A stretch of DNA of 64,000 bases, from NCBI RefSeq assembly GCF_001189915.1, contig NZ_LFLS01000003.1, positions 186,001 to 250,000 of the forward strand, written 5' to 3'. The notes beneath the pieces are model-generated. The model was not told the origin of the DNA. It saw only the letters and a list, made by a program, of their open reading frames with translations, and ran no database searches. Source of the DNA: Herbaspirillum autotrophicum. GTDB lineage: Bacteria > Pseudomonadota > Gammaproteobacteria > Burkholderiales > Burkholderiaceae_D. The translations under genes and the position numbers were made by a program. Below are positions 27,477 through 38,828 of the stretch, one piece after another; within the stretch, counting starts at the first letter, position 1, and each line of letters opens with the position of its first letter.

Positions 27477-28463
27477 ATGCCTCATCATCCCCCGAAAATT
27501 CCGAACGATCCACGCGATGCCGCAGCCTGGTGGTTTGCCCGCGTGCATTCGGGCAATTTCACCACGGCTGAACAGCGCATGTTCCGGCAATGGCGGCAGG
27601 CCGACAGCCGGCATGAGCAGGAATACCGTGCACTTGACGAGGTATGGCAAGCCACGCAGATGATTCCTGCAGATGAGTTGCGCAGCTTGCTGAGTGCGCC
27701 GGCAAGATCGGCGCCGTTGATGGCGCGCCGGCGTCTGCTTATCACCGGCGGGGCTATTTGCAGCACGGTGATGGCAGGCGGGGTCGTCGCTGCCGCCTGG
27801 TGGCCGACGACACCGGAGCAGCAGACCCGCTACGCCACCGGCAGAGGGGAGCTGCGCAGCGCCAGCCTGGCGGACGGTTCCCGCATACAGATCAATACTG
27901 ATACCGTGGCCGTGGTGGAATACTTCAAACAACGCCGCACAGTACAACTGATGTCTGGCGAAATCATGTTGCAAACACTTGCCGACAGCGCCCGCCCCTT
28001 CATCGTCGCTACCGCCATCGGCCAGATCAGCGCCGACGCTGCCAGTTTCAACGTCCGTAACGATGATGCCCAGGTGAGGCTGGCAGTCGAATCCGGCAGC
28101 GCCGAAATCAGTACCGGACCATGGTGGCGCAGACAGCGCGCAATCGTGGCGGCCGGCACCAGCACCAGCATGCGCGCCGGCACGCTGACAGCGCCGACCC
28201 GGATCGATGTCGGCGCCGCCACCGCATGGCGTTATGGCAAGCTGGTGTTCAACGATCAGCCGCTCGACCATATCGTGCGCGAAATGAGCCGCTATCTGCC
28301 GCAACCGATCCGTATCACCGACAGCCGCCTGAACCATCTGCGCATGGCCGGCGTATTCAATCTGAAAGATTCCGCGGCATTTCTCACCGCCTTGCGCCGC
28401 ATCGCCCCGATTACGGTCAAGCAACGACCGGACGGCGGCGTCGATATTGCCCAATCGGCCTGA
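27477..28463 (+). CDS. FecR-type anti-sigma / signal-transducing membrane protein
   Basis: 328 residues. N-terminal cytoplasmic domain with DPRDAAAWWFARVHSGNFTT (DUF4880), one membrane helix about 80-104, and a periplasmic FecR domain (RQINTDT-like and ESGSAEI) to the end. ATG 27477 fits the family start; a TTG at 27402 with AGGA nearby would add 25 residues and is possible. It passes the signal from the receptor to the sigma factor and can also restrain it. Confidence 0.85.
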   Translation: MPHHPPKIPNDPRDAAAWWFARVHSGNFTTAEQRMFRQWRQADSRHEQEYRALDEVWQATQMIPADELRSLLSAPARSAPLMARRRLLITGGAICSTVMAGGVVAAAWWPTTPEQQTRYATGRGELRSASLADGSRIQINTDTVAVVEYFKQRRTVQLMSGEIMLQTLADSARPFIVATAIGQISADAASFNVRNDDAQVRLAVESGSAEISTGPWWRRQRAIVAAGTSTSMRAGTLTAPTRIDVGAATAWRYGKLVFNDQPLDHIVREMSRYLPQPIRITDSRLNHLRMAGVFNLKDSAAFLTALRRIAPITVKQRPDGGVDIAQSA

Positions 28464-28571
28464 CGGCAAGCATGCCGCCGGGACTATCGGTGCGGCGCCA
28501 CACTGCCCTGCCTCCCCCTTCCACATCAAGAAATATTCAGCGTCGATTCAGGGTTTTCCCTTGCTGGTCCG

Positions 28572-28586
28572 TCTTATCCGATAAGA
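28572..28586. promoter_or_regulatory. Palindrome upstream of the TonB receptor gene
   Basis: TCTTATC-C-GATAAGA is a perfect 15-bp palindrome about 98 bp before the receptor start. It could be an operator or, if transcribed, a tiny hairpin. It does not match the Fur consensus well. Confidence 0.3.
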
Positions 28587-28683
28587 GGGATATTTCCGCA
28601 AGCCGGTGCTATCCCTCGTGAAACCTTTGGCCAAAGGGTTTGGCGCATTGCGCCGGTATGTCAACACCAGGGAAAACCATTCG

Positions 28684-31050
28684 ATGATTCACAGAAAAAT
28701 AACAGTCGTCTCCGGCCATCCGGAGTCGCGCAATTACGCCGTGCGGATAACCGCCGCCTCCGCTTTGGCCGTGGCACTGGCAGTCGCTGCGGCACCCTAT
28801 CCGGTGCAGGCACAAGACGCCGCCGTGCAATTGAACATTCCGCGCCAGTCGCTCGGTAATGCCTTGTTGCAGCTCGGTCAGCAAACCTCATTGCAATTGC
28901 TGTACAACACCGGCGTCGTACAAGGCTGGAGCGCACCTGAAATTCAGGGACGCTTTACCCCGGAAGAAGCTTTGCAACGCATGCTGAGCGGCACCAATAT
29001 TGCGTTTGAACGCAATGGCAATACCATCACGCTGACCCGCAAGCTGCAATCACAATCGCAGTTGACCACGGTCACGGTAGTGGGCAGCGCCGATGCCGCA
29101 GCGGCCTCGTATATTGCCAGGACCGACCACGCCACCAAACTGAATACGCCGCTGATCGAAACACCGCGCGCGATCTCGGTGGTGACCGCCGAACAGATCA
29201 AGACCCAGGCGCCGCGCTCACTGGAACAAGCACTGGCCTATACCTCTGGCGTCATCACCGAAAATGGCGGCGGCGGGGATACCCGCATGACCGGCGCCAT
29301 CATTCGCGGTTTCTCGGATGGCAGCGCTTACTATAAAGACGGCTTGAAACAGCTGTCGGCCGGCAGTTATGGCTCATGGAACGATCCGGTCAGCGAACTC
29401 GACAGCATCGAAGTGCTGAAAGGCCCGGCCTCCGTGTATTACGGACAGGGCCGTCCGGGCGGTGTGGTCAACGTCGTGACAAAAAAGCCGGAGGCTGCTC
29501 ATGTCAACAGCGTCGGCTTGTCGTATGGCCGCTATAACCGGGTTGAAGCCACCGCCGATCTGGGCGGCGCCATCGACAGCGACAACAAGGTTTTGTATCG
29601 TCTCAACATTCTGGGCCGCGACAGCGATGCGCGCACCATCGATTCACGCGATGACCGCATTGCCATTGCTCCATCCCTGTTGTGGAACATTTCCGATCAA
29701 ACCCGCATCACACTGCGCGCCCAGTATTCGCAGGAAAGAGGCACGCCGAAAACCTGGTGGCCGAGCCTGTTCGTCTCACCGGCGGTGATGGAGTTGCCGG
29801 CACAATGGACCGCCGGCGAACCGGCCTTCGATCATTTCAACCGCGATACCAAATCGATTGGGTATGCCTTCGAACACGACACCGATAACGGCTGGCGGCT
29901 GCGGCAAAATTTGCGTTACTCGGTGATCGATATCGATTACGCGCACGTCTATGCGTCCGCGGTACAAGCTGACGGCAAAACCGTGGATCGCGGTTCGTTG
30001 GTACAGCAAACCCGTGGCAAGACACTGGCCATCGACAACCGCATTGAAAAAGATCTGGTGTGGGGCGACCTGCGCCACACGTTCTCGCTCGGTCTGGATT
30101 ACCTCAAGTATCAGGAACGCGGCGGCCTGGGTTTTGGTTTCGACGTACCGACGCTGAACATGCGCGCGCCTGTCTACGGTCAGTTCGTGCCGACGCCGGC
30201 CATGGACGAAAGCAATCTCGATCTGGAACAGACCGGCATTTACACGCTGAATCAATTCAAACTCGGGCGCTGGGTTGCCAATCTGAGTCTGCGTCATGAT
30301 ACCGCCAAAACCACGCAGACCAGCACCACCCAACCGACCATCAGCGATACCGCCGTCACCGGCAGCGCCGGCTTGCTGTACTTGTTCGACAGCGGTTTTG
30401 CGCCATATGTGAGCTACGCCACGTCGTTCGATCCGGCCACCGGCAGGCAATTCAATGGCACGCCGTTCCAGCCGCGCAAAGGTGTGCAATATGAAGCCGG
30501 CCTGAAATATCAGCCACCCGGAAGCGAAGCATTCATCACTGCATCACTGTTTGAAATCACCCAGACCAATGTGTCGACCAGCGATCCGGATCATCCGCGT
30601 TTCAGCATTCAGACCGGCGAAGTGCGTTCGCGCGGTGTCGAACTCGAAGGAAAATTGCAACCGACCCGGGAAATCGCGATCCTGGCCAACTACACCTACG
30701 TTGATCCCAAGACCACCAAGAGTAACGATCCGCAACAAATCGGCAGACAAGCCGTCCAGACCGTGAAAAACACCGCCAGCATCTGGGTCGATTACCGGCC
30801 GCAACAACTTCCCGGCGTCATGCTGGCCGGCGGCGTGCGCTATCGTGGCAAGGCATTCTTCGGCAAAAGCAGTACCGGCGGCGATTACTTCGATCAGCCA
30901 TTCACGCTGGCCGATGCCGCATTGGCCTATGAAACCACGCGCTACCGCCTGGCGCTCAACGTCAACAATCTGTTCAACAAGAAATATTTCACCTCGACCT
31001 TCCGCGGCGCGTCACGCGAAGCGGTACTCAGCGCCACGTATTACTGGTAA
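28684..31050 (+). CDS. TonB-dependent siderophore receptor (FecA/FpvA-like)
   Basis: 788 residues from ATG 28684, with an AGGGA upstream. A signal peptide ends near VQA-QD (43). A periplasmic secretin/TonB short N-terminal domain (about 48-115) is the part that signals to FecR, followed by a plug with TVTVVG as TonB box, then a 22-strand barrel ending in the aromatic YYW. Plug motifs include IEVLKGPASVYYGQGRPGGV. With the preceding FecI and FecR genes this is a surface-signalling transporter for a ferric siderophore; which one cannot be told. Confidence 0.93.
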   Translation: MIHRKITVVSGHPESRNYAVRITAASALAVALAVAAAPYPVQAQDAAVQLNIPRQSLGNALLQLGQQTSLQLLYNTGVVQGWSAPEIQGRFTPEEALQRMLSGTNIAFERNGNTITLTRKLQSQSQLTTVTVVGSADAAAASYIARTDHATKLNTPLIETPRAISVVTAEQIKTQAPRSLEQALAYTSGVITENGGGGDTRMTGAIIRGFSDGSAYYKDGLKQLSAGSYGSWNDPVSELDSIEVLKGPASVYYGQGRPGGVVNVVTKKPEAAHVNSVGLSYGRYNRVEATADLGGAIDSDNKVLYRLNILGRDSDARTIDSRDDRIAIAPSLLWNISDQTRITLRAQYSQERGTPKTWWPSLFVSPAVMELPAQWTAGEPAFDHFNRDTKSIGYAFEHDTDNGWRLRQNLRYSVIDIDYAHVYASAVQADGKTVDRGSLVQQTRGKTLAIDNRIEKDLVWGDLRHTFSLGLDYLKYQERGGLGFGFDVPTLNMRAPVYGQFVPTPAMDESNLDLEQTGIYTLNQFKLGRWVANLSLRHDTAKTTQTSTTQPTISDTAVTGSAGLLYLFDSGFAPYVSYATSFDPATGRQFNGTPFQPRKGVQYEAGLKYQPPGSEAFITASLFEITQTNVSTSDPDHPRFSIQTGEVRSRGVELEGKLQPTREIAILANYTYVDPKTTKSNDPQQIGRQAVQTVKNTASIWVDYRPQQLPGVMLAGGVRYRGKAFFGKSSTGGDYFDQPFTLADAALAYETTRYRLALNVNNLFNKKYFTSTFRGASREAVLSATYYW

Positions 31051-31441
31051 TTTCTGCCTGTACGCACGGCGGGCCTGCTTGCCAGGCCCGCCATCTTTCT
31101 TCCGTCACGCCCCCCCGCTCCTGACACTCCGATCCGCAGCGCTGATGCCAAGCGCCACCGTTTTCGCACCATCGCCGGCAAAAATCGTCGAAAACACAGC
31201 AAAAAGGCAAAAGTCCCGGCTTCGGAGTAAACTAGCGGCTGATTTTTTGTCGAGCACACAAGTGCAAATCCGAATAAACTTCTTCCCCTGAGAGAAATTG
31301 CGTTCCCGGACCGCCATGGCGCGCTCCCCGATGACAATTTCCCGGCTAATTCTGTTCGCCATTAACTAGCCCCGATACAATAGAACCCGCACAGCAAGCA
31401 CACATCAACATATCAATATACCAACAGCAAGGAACAACATC
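31051..31441. other. Intergenic region before icd
   Basis: 391 bases. It holds the terminator at 31068-31092 and the icd promoter region; a TACAAT-like -10 is near 31376. No gene is supported in 31100-31370. Confidence 0.5.
31068..31092 (+). terminator. Terminator of the TonB receptor gene
   Basis: GGCGGGCCTG pairs with CAGGCCCGCC around loop CTTGC, 17 bp after the stop, then ATCTTTCTT. A strong hairpin with a moderate T-rich tail. Confidence 0.7.
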
Positions 31442-33676
<2,235 letters not shown>

Positions 33677-33684
33677 TGCAACGC

Positions 33685-33716
33685 CATGCCGGCCGGCAAT
33701 TCAACAGGCCGGCATG
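33685..33716 (+). terminator. Hairpin after icd
   Basis: CATGCCGGCC and GGCCGGCATG form a 10-bp stem with a 12-nt loop 8 bp after the icd stop. There is no T run directly after it, so it may stabilise the mRNA. Confidence 0.5.
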
Positions 33717-33736
33717 ATTACGCATCCGTCATCAGC

Positions 33737-33762
33737 AACGGCAGGCCGCAAGGTCTGCCGTT
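33737..33762 (+). terminator. Terminator after icd
   Basis: AACGGCAG and CTGCCGTT form an 8-bp stem, followed by GTTGTTTC. It lies just before the convergent small lipoprotein gene and probably serves icd. Confidence 0.55.
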
Positions 33763-33780
33763 GTTGTTTCCGGACCCGGC

Positions 33781-34023
33781 TCAGGGCCACGCTGTATCTT
33801 GAAAAATATTGCGCGCACTTTTGAAATTCAACATCGTGCGCGATGAACGTCCGTTGAGTACCTGCATGCGCCAGCGGTCCTGCAAATACAGCGCGTGCAG
33901 CGCCGGCACATGCTGATTGACCACTTCCTGACTGATGGCCAGCTTCTGGCCGAAGCCGACTCCCGCACACCCCGCAACAAACGCGGCGACCGAAGCCATG
34001 GCTACGCTGGTTTCGTTTTTCAT
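33781..34023 (-). CDS. Small putative lipoprotein
   Basis: 80 residues, unknown family. ATG 34023 has GGGAG 6 nt upstream. The N-terminus MKNETSVAMASVAAFVAGCAG has a short hydrophobic run ending in a lipobox-like VAGC, suggesting outer- or inner-membrane lipidation. The rest is polar with a LYLQDRWRMQVLNGRSS segment. It is divergent from the next gene and convergent with icd. Confidence 0.55.
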   Translation of the reverse strand: MKNETSVAMASVAAFVAGCAGVGFGQKLAISQEVVNQHVPALHALYLQDRWRMQVLNGRSSRTMLNFKSARNIFQDTAWP

Positions 34024-34287
34024 TTTTCGCTCCCGGTGTTTCTGTACCAATGCGACATCCTGCTGTAACGATGCGACATCTGATCAGACAAGTATAGTCA
34101 ACGGGATTCAGATTATTAGTTTTTCCATAATTAAATTGTAACCGGCAGCGCTGGTCATCAGGCTGCCGCTCACGATCTGTTTCCGTGTTGAAATCAAGAT
34201 TGCCCGAGCGAAAGCACGGCTGTCCGTTTTCCGGGATAGTAGAATAAGCGCCATCGCCATCCGGCCAACCCACCCTCCTTGTCACTG

Positions 34288-35238
34288 ATGAATCCTCGCT
34301 TCCGCCATGTTCTGCCAACCGCTGCCGCGTGCCTGCTCTCATCCGGCATGTTGCTTGCCCCCGCCACGGCGCAAACCACCGTCCCCTCGCTGGACAAAGC
34401 GCGTGGCGCCATCAAGAATGCCGATGCGCGCGCCTCGTTCGATCAGCAAATGGGTTCGGCGCCGATCCCGGATGGCTTCGGCACGCAACTACCGGCCGGG
34501 TTCAGCCGCGAGCTGCTGTTGTCGCAACTGACACCGGGTATCGACCGCAAACGGGTGGTACTGACCGGTGCCAAAGCCTGGCCGCAACGCCCCGGGGGCT
34601 ACGTCGCAGTGGCCTGTCTGGCGGCATCGGCAGAACAGGCACAGCGCGCGTTGCGTTATCCGTCGTCGCAATGCGATGGCGAAAACGACAGCAGCGGCAA
34701 CGAAATCTGGTTCGGCGTATTCGACCGCGCGGCCGACGGCAGCGTGCAACTGGTGGCGCGCACGGAAGCGGCAGTGACCGCCGGCACCGATTGGGGCCAC
34801 ACCAATATCGATATGCCGCAAGCCATGGAACTGGACGATAGCAAAACGCCGCCGCTGAGCCGGCCGCAAAGCTGGCAGCGGTTTGACTTTGCGCGCTACC
34901 AGTTGCGCAACGGCGATACCGCGTTCGGCGTGCGTGCCGGCTGGTCGGAAGGATATGCCGGCGGCGGTGCCTCATTCGAGGCGCTGTACCTGTTCCATAT
35001 CGATGGCAAGGCATTGCGCGTGGTGTTCGCACAACCGATGATGTTCAACAAGATGATTGCCGGTGACTGGCATAAAGATGGCACCCGCAGTCACGACCTG
35101 ACCGACGGCAGCAATACGCTCAATGTCTTGCCGGGCACGACGGCCGGCTACCACGATCTGCAATTGCGCGAGCGTAACGGAAAATGGCGCCAGACATGGC
35201 GCTGGTCGGAAGCCAGCCAGGCATATCAGTTGCAATAA
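34288..35238 (+). CDS. Exported protein of unknown function
   Basis: 316 residues. A signal peptide ends near ATAQ (29). No family motif is recognised. Ala-, Gly- and Asp-rich, with two conserved-looking blocks: GKALRVVFAQPMMFNKMIAGDW around 240-260 and a C-terminal RERNGKWRQTWRW. The start is uncertain: a TTG nine bases upstream is also possible, and neither has a strong ribosome site. A periplasmic location is likely. Confidence 0.55.
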   Translation: MNPRFRHVLPTAAACLLSSGMLLAPATAQTTVPSLDKARGAIKNADARASFDQQMGSAPIPDGFGTQLPAGFSRELLLSQLTPGIDRKRVVLTGAKAWPQRPGGYVAVACLAASAEQAQRALRYPSSQCDGENDSSGNEIWFGVFDRAADGSVQLVARTEAAVTAGTDWGHTNIDMPQAMELDDSKTPPLSRPQSWQRFDFARYQLRNGDTAFGVRAGWSEGYAGGGASFEALYLFHIDGKALRVVFAQPMMFNKMIAGDWHKDGTRSHDLTDGSNTLNVLPGTTAGYHDLQLRERNGKWRQTWRWSEASQAYQLQ

Positions 35239-35361
35239 ACTGGCCGGCAATGTTTGTCCGCGCCGTTTTTTTCATCCGGCATACCGCGCGGACACATCCG
35301 GCGCTACACTAACGCCGGCACCAATCAGCCCCATGAAAACGACCACAACAAAAGACCACTC

Positions 35362-35520
35362 ATGAAAAAAGTCATCTCCAGCATTTTGATTGCCGTCATT
35401 CTCTTTTTTCTGCTGCCACTGATCACCCGCTATTTCCCGCAACATCGCGTGCTGGTATGGGCCGTGACGGCCGGCGTGGTTTCCTATCTGGTGGCGTTGC
35501 TAATGGAACGCGTGAACTGA
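35362..35520 (+). CDS. Small two-helix membrane protein
   Basis: 52 residues: MKKVISSILIAVILFFLLPL and a second hydrophobic segment around 30-47. ATG 35362 lies inside a longer frame; this start gives a clean two-helix protein, though its ribosome site is weak. No function is known. Confidence 0.5.
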   Translation: MKKVISSILIAVILFFLLPLITRYFPQHRVLVWAVTAGVVSYLVALLMERVN

Positions 35521-35531
35521 CTTGGTGATAC

Positions 35532-35561
35532 ATCGTGTGCAACACCCTTGCTGCACACGAT
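35532..35561. terminator. Inverted repeat between convergent genes
   Basis: ATCGTGTGCA pairs with TGCACACGAT around a 10-nt loop. Neither side has a T run, but its position between the small membrane protein and the porin, both ending here, suggests a transcript-ending role. Confidence 0.45.
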
Positions 35562-35584
35562 AAACACACGCTGCTGAACGGCGA

Positions 35585-36673
35585 TCAGAACGTGTGACGG
35601 ACACCGGTCATGATACCGAGCTGGTTCATGCCAACCCCGACCGTACCGCCGGCATCCACCGCAATCGCTGCGTTGCCGCCGTTCTTGATGTAACCGACCG
35701 AGGTGTACAAGGCAGTCCGCCTGGACAGGTTATAGGTCAGCCGCGCCACCGACAGCGTCGAGACATTCGACGTGCCATTGAATTTCAGACGCGACACCTG
35801 CGCATCCAGGACCCACGCGGTCAGGAACGGATAGCTCACTCCCAGGTAATACAAATCGGAATCGCTATTGACAGCGGTCTGGGTCTTGCGATCCAGTACG
35901 CCCAGCCCGATGCGGGTATCGCCCACCATGAAGTAACCATGCACGCCGATGCGGCGGTCGGTGTAGCTGCTGTTATTCAAACCGCCGGTAGCGTTGGTAT
36001 TGCCATTCATGGTGTCGTACGCGAGGTTGACGCCAAAGGCCTTGTTGTCATATCCCAGCAATGCCGTCATCTGGCGGCACGCCTTGCTGTCGCCGGCCAC
36101 TTCGCCGGCGCAATTGGTGGCGGCCGGACCACCGGCGGCCGACGCATCGCGACCGAAGCTGTAGGTAGCGCCCACCGTGACATCAGAAAACGTGCCGAGG
36201 TAACCAATCGAATTATCGCTGCGGGCGTTCGGCAGATAGGCGTCCAGATTACCGATGCTGTGAATGTTCGGCCCCATCACGTCGGACTTGAAGGTCGACA
36301 GATACGTCATGTTGACCTGGCGACCGAGCATGACACTGTTGCCGGCATTTTTCAGACCGACATACGACTGCCGGCCGAACAGCCGGTTGCCCTGCCCCAT
36401 GGCACCAGTATCGACGGCCAGTCCGGCTTCCAGCACAAACATCGCTTGCAGTCCGCCGCCCAGATCTTCGGTGCCCTTGAAGCCGATGCGCGATGGGAAT
36501 GAGCCGGTCAGCGACGGCATCTTGATCACCGAATTGCCGGCTGCGTTGGCATTGGTCACGTACTCGATACCGGTATCGATCAAACCGTAAACCACAACCT
36601 GCGACTGCGCCAGCGCCGTGTGCGACAACAATGCTGCCGACGTGGCGATGGCGGCATAAGCGAATTTATTCAT
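35585..36673 (-). CDS. Outer-membrane general porin (OmpC/Omp32-like)
   Basis: 362 residues with signal peptide ending ALAQ (23). Betaproteobacterial 16-strand trimeric porin: mature start SQVVVYGLIDTGIEY, the eyelet-loop segment MYLSTFKSDVMGPNI-like part about 120, and C-terminal GVRHTF with terminal Phe. It carries the shared T-N11-A box (36824-36844) upstream with a TAGAAT -10 at 36778, so it is probably the outer-membrane entry for the substrate of the adjacent catabolic cluster. Confidence 0.9.
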   Translation of the reverse strand: MNKFAYAAIATSAALLSHTALAQSQVVVYGLIDTGIEYVTNANAAGNSVIKMPSLTGSFPSRIGFKGTEDLGGGLQAMFVLEAGLAVDTGAMGQGNRLFGRQSYVGLKNAGNSVMLGRQVNMTYLSTFKSDVMGPNIHSIGNLDAYLPNARSDNSIGYLGTFSDVTVGATYSFGRDASAAGGPAATNCAGEVAGDSKACRQMTALLGYDNKAFGVNLAYDTMNGNTNATGGLNNSSYTDRRIGVHGYFMVGDTRIGLGVLDRKTQTAVNSDSDLYYLGVSYPFLTAWVLDAQVSRLKFNGTSNVSTLSVARLTYNLSRRTALYTSVGYIKNGGNAAIAVDAGGTVGVGMNQLGIMTGVRHTF

Positions 36674-36777
36674 TGACGGGTCTCCTCCAGAGTTTTTATC
36701 GTATTGATTTTTGAGTTGCGCAGATCACATGCATCAGCCCGGTTGGCAGGGTCGATGTGCATGACAAAGCGTGAGTC

Positions 36778-36783
36778 ATTCTA
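36778..36783 (-). promoter_or_regulatory. Porin -10-like hexamer
   Basis: TAGAAT on the minus strand, 41 bp from the porin copy of the T-N11-A box; the same hexamer at the same distance precedes galB. Confidence 0.5.
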
Positions 36784-36823
36784 GCGAGCGGACCTGCGCT
36801 GATAATTGCTGATTGCCGCGAGC

Positions 36824-36844
36824 GCGATCTAATTTGTTTATGCC
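36824..36844 (-). promoter_or_regulatory. Shared LysR-type box, copy a (porin)
   Basis: Minus-strand core ATAAACAAATTAGATCGC. It matches three other copies in this window at 14 of 21 positions and contains T-N11-A. It is 151 bp before the porin ATG. Confidence 0.65.
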
Positions 36845-36875
36845 GCGCCGGCGACTGGTGAACACAGCAAGAGCG

Positions 36876-37295
36876 TCAGATCCAGAAGCAACCGCGACGC
36901 TGTGAAAATTTCCAGCCGTCGACAGTCAGTTGAAATCGGTCGCGAAACGTCCCCGGCATCGGCGGCTTGTCCGGCGCGGCAATCGCGGTGGCCGACGGCG
37001 CGGAACGGCTTGCCGACAGCAGCAGTATTCTGGAGCGCGCATGTGCCAGTTGCGCATGTTCAACGCTGACCATGACGTCGCTGCAACTATGGAATGTGCG
37101 GATATCCGGCGCGCGACTGCGGAACGATGCCAGTATTGCGGCATGTCCCTGCAATGGAGTGTCGGGCGCGGATGGCCGGTACAGCACCGCGTCGTCGGTG
37201 AACAATTGAATCAGCGCATCGAAATCGCGTTCGTCATTCAAATAGGCGTAGCGATAAATCAGTTGTTCACAGGTGCGAATGATGTCGGTCGTCAT
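36876..37295 (-). CDS. NTF2/SnoaL-like protein
   Basis: 139 residues from ATG 37295; a TTG at 37307 overlapping the upstream stop would add four. The N-terminal half (IYRYAYLNDERDFDALIQLF and DDAVLYRPSAP) matches the SnoaL/NTF2 fold also used by small subunits of ring-hydroxylating dioxygenases and by some isomerases and dehydratases. It is the last gene of the galBCD-livHMGF operon. It might be a small subunit or an isomerase in the pathway; no catalytic residues can be named. Confidence 0.65.
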   Translation of the reverse strand: MTTDIIRTCEQLIYRYAYLNDERDFDALIQLFTDDAVLYRPSAPDTPLQGHAAILASFRSRAPDIRTFHSCSDVMVSVEHAQLAHARSRILLLSASRSAPSATAIAAPDKPPMPGTFRDRFQLTVDGWKFSQRRGCFWI

Positions 37296-37303
37296 CGCTG
37301 CAC

Positions 37304-38053
37304 TCAACTGACCAGTTGCAGATGCGGTGGCGATCCGTCACCGGCGGCTTCGCTTTGCGCCAGTCCGAGCAGGCAATGCATTTGCGCTTCATCCTGCAAC
37401 AACACATCGCTGCGGCCCTGATGGATGATGCGGCCACGATCCAACACCACGACCCGGTCCGTCACTTCCAGCGCCAGATGTGCATGCTGCTCGACCAGAA
37501 TCAGGGTCAGTCCGGTTTGCTTGAGTTGTTTGACGGCGTCCAGCAAGATATCCATCATGATCGGCGACAAGCCTTCCAGCGGCTCATCCAGCAACAGCAA
37601 GGCCGGATTGCCCACCAATGCGCGCGCCATCGACAGCATCTGCTGCTCGCCGCCGGACAATTGATTGCCGTAGTTGCCGCGCCGTTCCTGCAAGCGCGGG
37701 AACAAGGCGTAGATGCGCGCAATATCCCATTCGCCGGGACGCGCCGCGACACGCAGATTCTGCTCGACCGTCAGCGACGGAAAGATTTCGCGCTCTTGCG
37801 GCACATAACCGAGCCCCTTGCGATTGCGCTGATAGCTCGGCAGGTTGCCGATGTCCTTGCCGCCGAAGGCAATGCTGCCCTTGCTGACCGTGGTCAATCC
37901 CATCAGGCTCGCCAGCAAGGTACTTTTACCAACGCCGTTGCGTCCCAGCAGACTGACCGCTTCACCGCGCGCGATGTCGAGCGACAGATCGTCGATCACC
38001 ACGGCATCGCGATAACCGGCCGTCAGATTGTTTACGCTGAGCAGATCAAGCAT
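37304..38053 (-). CDS. livF: Branched-chain-type ABC transporter ATPase LivF
   Basis: 249 residues from ATG 38053 (8-bp overlap with livG). Walker A GRNGVGKST near 37-45, signature LSGGEQQ near 132, Walker B LLLLDEPLEGLSP. LivF-type length. With LivG it powers the two membrane parts LivH and LivM. Confidence 0.9.
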   Translation of the reverse strand: MLDLLSVNNLTAGYRDAVVIDDLSLDIARGEAVSLLGRNGVGKSTLLASLMGLTTVSKGSIAFGGKDIGNLPSYQRNRKGLGYVPQEREIFPSLTVEQNLRVAARPGEWDIARIYALFPRLQERRGNYGNQLSGGEQQMLSMARALVGNPALLLLDEPLEGLSPIMMDILLDAVKQLKQTGLTLILVEQHAHLALEVTDRVVVLDRGRIIHQGRSDVLLQDEAQMHCLLGLAQSEAAGDGSPPHLQLVS

Positions 38054-38828
38054 GACGTCGCCCCAGATAAACGTTGCGGACACGGTCGTCGGCGCGGATC
38101 TCGGCCGGCGTCCCTTCGGTCAGGATGCCGCCCTCCACCAGTACCGTAATTTTTTTGGCGAAACGAAATACCAGATTCATATCGTGCTCGATGAACAAAA
38201 TGGAAATGTGTTCCGGCAAGCGTTCCAGCAAATCCAGAATGATGCCGCTTTCACCGTTCGGAATGCCGGCCGCCGGCTCGTCCAGCAACAACACTTGCGG
38301 CTTGAGCGCCAGTGCAATCGCGATTTCAACCATGCGGCGCTGACCGTAAGCCAGTTGATTCACCGGTCTTGCCGCCAGCGCCAGCAATCCGAGTTGATCC
38401 AGCAACAATGCCGCTTGCTCGACCAGCGCCGCATGCTTGCCGGTCTTGCCCCACACCTTCCAGCCGAGGCCGAGACGCTGGGCAATCGGAATCGCCACGT
38501 TCTCGGCCACCGTCAGTTCGGTGAACAAGGTATTGATCTGAAAAGTCCGGGCCAGTCCCGCCGCCACCCGATGCTGCGGCGTGGTCTGCGTGACTTCTTT
38601 GCCATCCAGAAAAATCGTGCCGGAAGTCGGCGCCGTCACGCCAGTCACCAGATTGACGAAGGTGGTCTTGCCGGCACCGTTGGGACCGATCAAGGCATGG
38701 CGGGCACCGCGCGCGATTTTGAAATCGATATCCCGGGTCACTTCGATTGCGCCGTAGCGTTTGCACAGATTGTGGGTTTCCAGTACATAGGCTGGTGTCT
38801 GTTGTGTCGTCTGCGTTGTTTGCATCAT
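38046..38828 (-). CDS. livG: Branched-chain-type ABC transporter ATPase LivG
   Basis: 260 residues. Walker A GPNGAGKTT near 48-56, extended LivG-specific helical insert, signature region LAYGQRRMVEIAIALAL, Walker B VLLLDEPAAG. It overlaps the livM stop (4 bp) and the livF start (8 bp). Confidence 0.92.
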   Translation of the reverse strand: MMQTTQTTQQTPAYVLETHNLCKRYGAIEVTRDIDFKIARGARHALIGPNGAGKTTFVNLVTGVTAPTSGTIFLDGKEVTQTTPQHRVAAGLARTFQINTLFTELTVAENVAIPIAQRLGLGWKVWGKTGKHAALVEQAALLLDQLGLLALAARPVNQLAYGQRRMVEIAIALALKPQVLLLDEPAAGIPNGESGIILDLLERLPEHISILFIEHDMNLVFRFAKKITVLVEGGILTEGTPAEIRADDRVRNVYLGRRHA

